Below are positions 60,163 to 64,000 of a stretch of 64,000 bases of DNA, in pieces. Where the stretch lies: NCBI GenBank assembly GCA_021234155.1, contig JAJEKV010000023.1, forward strand, positions 8,813,141 through 8,877,140. Reading direction: 5' to 3'. Within the stretch, counting starts at the first letter, position 1; every line of letters begins with the position of its first letter. Below the pieces are notes generated by a model that saw nothing but the letters and a program-made list of their open reading frames with translations, was not told the origin of the DNA and made no database searches. Origin of the DNA: Isoetes taiwanensis. Lineage: Eukaryota; Streptophyta; Lycopodiopsida; Isoetales; Isoetaceae. The position numbers and the translations under genes were made by a program.

Positions 60163-60872
60163 TCAATAAATAGGATTAAGATCACTCATGGTGACAGAAG
60201 CAACCTGGAATTTCTTGAATTCATTCAAAGGCAGAGTGGGATACCATTTAAGAAATGAGAGTTGATAGGTATCACAGGTAGATTTGCCAAGCTTGAGAAT
60301 GAAATTGGATGTTCTCTTGCAGCCACATTTTGCTAACAGATAGGGGTAATTGAGCCAGTATATTGAATTAATGGTGATCCCTTTATGAAGCCTAAGTAGA
60401 TGATCCCATAGTTTTTCGATTTTTATGCTCACAGAGTCAACTCTAATTATCACATCACATTTCGAGAGACATTCAATTCTAGAGGATATCAGAGGAGAAT
60501 TTAAGTGAATACCTCTAAAGAGCTGAGTATTTACTGGTGATCTTGATTGTTGGAAAGCAAAGTCATCAGCAAGAGATTGATCAGAATTTATTGGATCAGA
60601 GGGCCTCGGGACCATTTGATAGATACTCCATTTGCATCCAAAGGGGGATCTCTGAAGAGGTTGTCCCAGTGAGGAGGAGAGTTACTGAAGTGATGCATAT
60701 CTTTAGCAGAATAAACCAGGTCAGAAAAATCACCAAAATTTAACATATTGGCGGGATCAGAGTTGAAAGAACTTAACTGTGTCAAGAGATCGGATCTTTG
60801 ATCAGTTGGAAGAAGCATAAAGTTGTGAAGCAGAGCCAAAGATTGCAAGTTTAGGGTATGCGAAGTAGTCAA
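60163..60872 (-). pseudogene. L1-type LINE ORF1 (DUF4283-like), frameshifted, minus strand
   Basis: L1 ORF1 proteins bind element RNA. The first frame starts at the ATG at 60872 (LLHNFMLLPTDQRSDLL) and runs to 60588; the second frame continues to 60163 (CDVIIRVDSVSIKIEKLWDH, GITINSIYWLNYPYLLAKC, LSFLKWYPTLPL). The K-W-hydrophobic pattern ending in W-P resembles DUF4283, the usual N-terminal domain of plant L1 ORF1. I see no zinc knuckle. One frameshift separates the parts. It points away from the ORF2 half at 61.6 kb, although the two are only about 700 bp apart. Confidence 0.5.
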
Positions 60873-61574
60873 TTGAGATATTTGAATTTCTTGGGGAATT
60901 TTAGCGATTAATGCAAGGAAAAAGATAAAGGTAATGAGGAAAGCAGAGGAAAGGAAATAGAGGGAATGAAACTGGGGAAAGAAAACAGCAAAGATGGAAA
61001 ATGGATCAAGAAGCTTGAACTCTAGGAAAAGAAATTAAAAAGAAGCTTATGGATTGACTTACCAAATAAATGCCAAAAGAACACTGAATTACAGAGCTAT
61101 TTAACCTCATTCCGAATAAATTTTGACTGAGATCTTTTGATCAATCCAATCACAAAACACCTGGAATTGAGCTGTTGCAGTAATGCTACTTTTTCTAGTG
61201 AATTCAAGCGTCTAAGCCTCAATAATTTCGTTGGCAAATTCCTCCGAATCCGGGACAAAGGAGTATTCAGACTGAAACAGGTGATCTAGAAAGGTTTGTT
61301 TACAAATAAACTGATATCAGAGTTCAGAAAAGGAGCCTTGCAAGAAACCACGGGTAATTCTTTGATCTTGCTTCAAAATTGTGAAGAATTTTATATCCAT
61401 AGGAAGATCAGAGCATCAGGAATGAGGTGGAGACTGGCCCTCTACAAGGCCGGCAAGGAATCGAGCAAAAGAGAGGATCGATCAGGCAGAAAGATGATAA
61501 TCGAGGCCAATTTTGTGCGAAGAAAGTTCAAATTTGAATAAGACAAAAATTTCAAGAAAATAGACGCTCATATT
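60873..61574. other. Putative L1 5' UTR between divergent LINE halves
   Basis: Purine-rich on the plus strand, no domain. On the minus strand it lies just upstream of the ORF1 ATG, so it may be the L1 5' UTR. A short ORF at 61296-61541 has no motif. Confidence 0.35.
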
Positions 61575-63330
61575 TTTCTGGTAAAATATTGATTCAATTG
61601 ATAATAGGGCTAAATTGTCGTGCTCAATCCTCTGTTCTTGTAAATGGATCTCCAGGTAATTTCTTCCCCTTCAAAAAGGGAGTCAGACAAGGTTGCCCTC
61701 TTGCACCTTATCTTTTTATCATTGCTGCTGATCAGTTAACCAGAGCTATTTTACACCATCAAAACATTGGCAATATCAAAGGTCTAGTTATGCCAAAAAC
61801 TCAGAATCAGTTGACTCTATTACAGTATGCAGATGATACTTTCTCCTTCTTACAAAATGATGTAAAGAATATTGAATTCTTCTTAAGAATCATTCATAAT
61901 TTCAGTCAAGCTTCAGGTATTCACTTGAATTTTCATAAATCCATCATCATTGGTGATTCTAACCAAACAGATATTCTTGGCATTAAATGTGCTGCTGCCA
62001 ACCAAGCCACAAAATTACTCGGCATGCCTTTAGGTTTGGATATAAATATTAAAACTCTTTGGAGTCCCATTGTTGAAAGGACTAGAAAGAAGCTTATTAT
62101 GGAAGTTGCATCTCTCTAGCTGGCAGGACCATCATTGCATCCTCTGTCATAGCAAGCTCTCATGTATACTTTTCTTCTGCTCTTATTGCTCCAAAATGCA
62201 TTTATCAACAATTGGAGAGGATCATTAGGAACTTTATTTGGGGTAAGAATCACTTGGTCAACTGGAACTCTGTAACCAGAAAGAAAAAATTAGGTGGACT
62301 TGGCTGTAAAAATTTGCTGCTGCAAGCATATGCTCTGGGGGGAAAATATATCTCGAAAACTTTATTTCATAAGCAAAATCCTGCTACTGAGTTTTTTCAA
62401 TATTGGCTTTCTAGAAGTGTTATCAAGGGCCATCCCTCTTTGGAACATCAGTTCCCTGATTCTGCCTTTTATGATATCAAACCTGCTGCCAATACCTCCC
62501 CTTTGATGAGAAATCTTTTGATGGCATGGAATAATGTCTCCAAAGCTTTTTCTTATACTAAGCTAAATCATGCTCATCAAGCTATGAATATATTTTGGAA
62601 TCCTGCTTTGTCTAAAAGAGATAATATTCCATTAGCCATAATTCATCTTAAGATTTATAGAAAATGGTGTGACAATAATGTCTGCAAGCTGGGTGATCTC
62701 TGGTGCAATGGAAATTGGATTTCCTGGACTAGGCTAAAAGCTAAAATCAGGGGATCTAGCTCTAATAGAATTCTTTATAAGTACATCATCAGCAAGGTGG
62801 CCAGCATAAATTTGGATGTAAATCCTATTTTTGAAATTGATTGGTCCCTAAGTGGGAAAAAAATTTACAAGGTATCTCGGATTTATGATTACTTAAGTAA
62901 CTCAAATTTGCCATCCAAATCAGCTACTTATTGGCACATTTCTAAACAAAAGTGTCCCAAACTTGCAAACTATCTGCAAACAACAGAGCAGCCAGGTGAA
63001 TATTACTCTTGTCAATATGGTTTTCCCTCTATGTCATTTGGGATGTGGTATTCAAGAATCTATGGAGCATATCTTTTTATGTCCTAAACTAAACAGTTTT
63101 TGGTCATGGTTTGAATTGAAGTTTAATCGATGTGGTCAATAATAATGCTCTTATCAATATTATATGTTTCATTGCTCTTTGGAACATTTGGAAACACAGG
63201 AACAGATGTTTATATGGTGGTCACAACACGGCTGTATTTTGGATAAAATTGCAGGTTATCTTTGACATAGAGCTCGCAGCTACTGCTCAAAGAAATAAAT
63301 ATGATGATACACATTTTGATCAGCATTAAA
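61575..63330 (+). mobile_element. L1-type LINE ORF2, 3' half
   Basis: The frame from 61589 reads VNGSPGNFFPFKKGVRQGCP and LAPYLFIIAADQLTRAI, then LLQYADDTFSF (intact YADD), ASGIHLNFHKS and ATKLLGMPLGLDI. A stop at 62117 and a frame change follow, then IASSVIASSHVYFSSAL, RNFIWGKNHLVNWNSV and KKKLGGLGCKNLLLQAYAL to 63087, and a last piece (ICFIALWNIWKHRNRCLYGG) at 63132-63329. This is the C-terminal layout of plant L1 ORF2 with a decayed zf-RVT region. Endonuclease and the first half of the reverse transcriptase are missing. It is the same family as the relic at 43.9 kb, but better preserved. Confidence 0.88.
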
Positions 63331-63523
63331 ATTTGCATGGACATTTTACTGGCTTTTTTAATTTATTTAGGCTACATTGTCATGAAGAAATTACTAATAC
63401 AGATTCTGATGTGGCTAGATTACCTCTGGAATTGCAAATTCAAGCTCGATCTTCAATTTGATGATGTAGAAGCATCCAAATACAGGCCAACCATTATCAG
63501 AACAGAATAAGGTACAGGATTAG

Positions 63524-63898
63524 GTGAAAACTGAGGTTGACTACAGCTTCTGGACAGGTCAGGTCAAAGGAAAACTTTGTCAGGATATAAATGAAATCCC
63601 AAAAAGAGAGGTTGAGTGGGCAAAAGAGTTCTGCAGGGAAACTCAGCTAATGTATGTTCTATGGTGGTTCATAAATGCCAATAGCAGTGATATGACAGAT
63701 AGGCAGTTTGAATTCTACAGGGAGTGTTATTACTATCACAGAGGTAGAGCTGATTGCTATGGCACTCTGATTCATTTATATTCCACATGCAACTCAAACA
63801 GGCTTCTTGAGATAGTAGACTGGGGAAAGCATTTCACTCCAATTCTGTTTCCACAGTTCCGAGATCATTTTCACTTCATTGACACATACAATTTCTGA
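63524..63898 (+). CDS. Unrecognised ORF after the L1
   Basis: This frame of 124 residues has no ATG at its start (GTG at 63524) and no motif that I know. It is rich in aromatic residues and charged (VDYSFWTGQVKGKLCQD, QFEFYRECYYYHRGRADCYG) and looks like real protein sequence. It follows the L1 by about 200 bp and could be an exon of a host gene or an L1-linked domain. There is nothing else to decide it. Confidence 0.25.
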   Translation: MKTEVDYSFWTGQVKGKLCQDINEIPKREVEWAKEFCRETQLMYVLWWFINANSSDMTDRQFEFYRECYYYHRGRADCYGTLIHLYSTCNSNRLLEIVDWGKHFTPILFPQFRDHFHFIDTYNF

Positions 63899-64000
63899 TA
63901 CCTTGCTTTACTTTATGATTAGCTCTTTTTGCAGATTACTGGCTCAATGAATCTACATAATAAGTTTTGGCTTCATCAGAATGAATGATTCGAGCTTATG

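Overview
The window is nuclear DNA of a land plant. The evidence is a multi-exon ALWAYS EARLY (LIN9-type) gene, PPR, PSI1-like, SKA3-like and GT61 relics, a chloroplast-type YidD-like gene, tRNA-iMet-primed LTR retrotransposons and L1-type LINEs. Short introns (about 60-400 bp in the ALY gene) and the style of the PPR and GT61 relics suggest a seed-free plant (fern, lycophyte or bryophyte), but I cannot fix the lineage.

Region 1-7715 is one minus-strand LTR retroelement and is the most interesting part. It has a 1262-bp 5' LTR (6454-7715) and a tRNA-iMet primer-binding site (6441-6452). The first ORF (4758-5891) encodes a histone H3-like protein: residues 2-9 of the H3 tail are kept exactly, a spacer of about 270 residues with acidic and basic blocks follows, and the protein ends in a well-conserved H3 histone fold. 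Behind it come two hairpin repeat units, a TATA box, two overlapping ORFs of unknown function (3128-3985; 2469-3140 with one in-frame TGA) and a Retrotrans_gag ORF split by a frameshift (1065-2143). No pol and no 3' LTR are visible before the window edge.

Region 7716-15189 holds a PPR relic and a 4.3-kb Copia-type element (8514-12834, LTRs with 4 differences in 244 bp, 5-bp TSD) that contains a nested MITE. Region 15190-20391 is the ALY gene, 18 exons on the minus strand, with one unexplained 19-nt frame interruption. Region 22180-29415 holds a decayed LINE carrying a long (CT)n tract, a 5S rRNA sequence that may be a 5S-derived SINE, and a LINE 3' end. Region 29500-33860 holds a GT61 pseudogene, an 859-bp Mutator-like MITE with a perfect 9-bp TSD, and an FCP1-type phosphatase relic cut by a CACTA-like terminus.

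Region 37444-38220 is a YidD-like gene. Clusters of AAACCCTTCC inverted repeats lie at 39.4 and 42.9-43.35 kb and share a core motif with the hairpins of the H3-bearing element. Region 43.9-64 kb is mostly non-LTR retrotransposon: a decayed L1 (43.86-45.7 kb, YAND in place of YADD), a GC-richer LINE (47.17-50.1 kb) inside an SKA3-like gene, and an L1 whose ORF1 and ORF2 halves point in opposite directions (60.2-63.3 kb). A second MITE copy, a glycerol-3-phosphate dehydrogenase relic and short tandem repeats fill the rest. Most other sequence is AT-rich and shows nothing recognisable.
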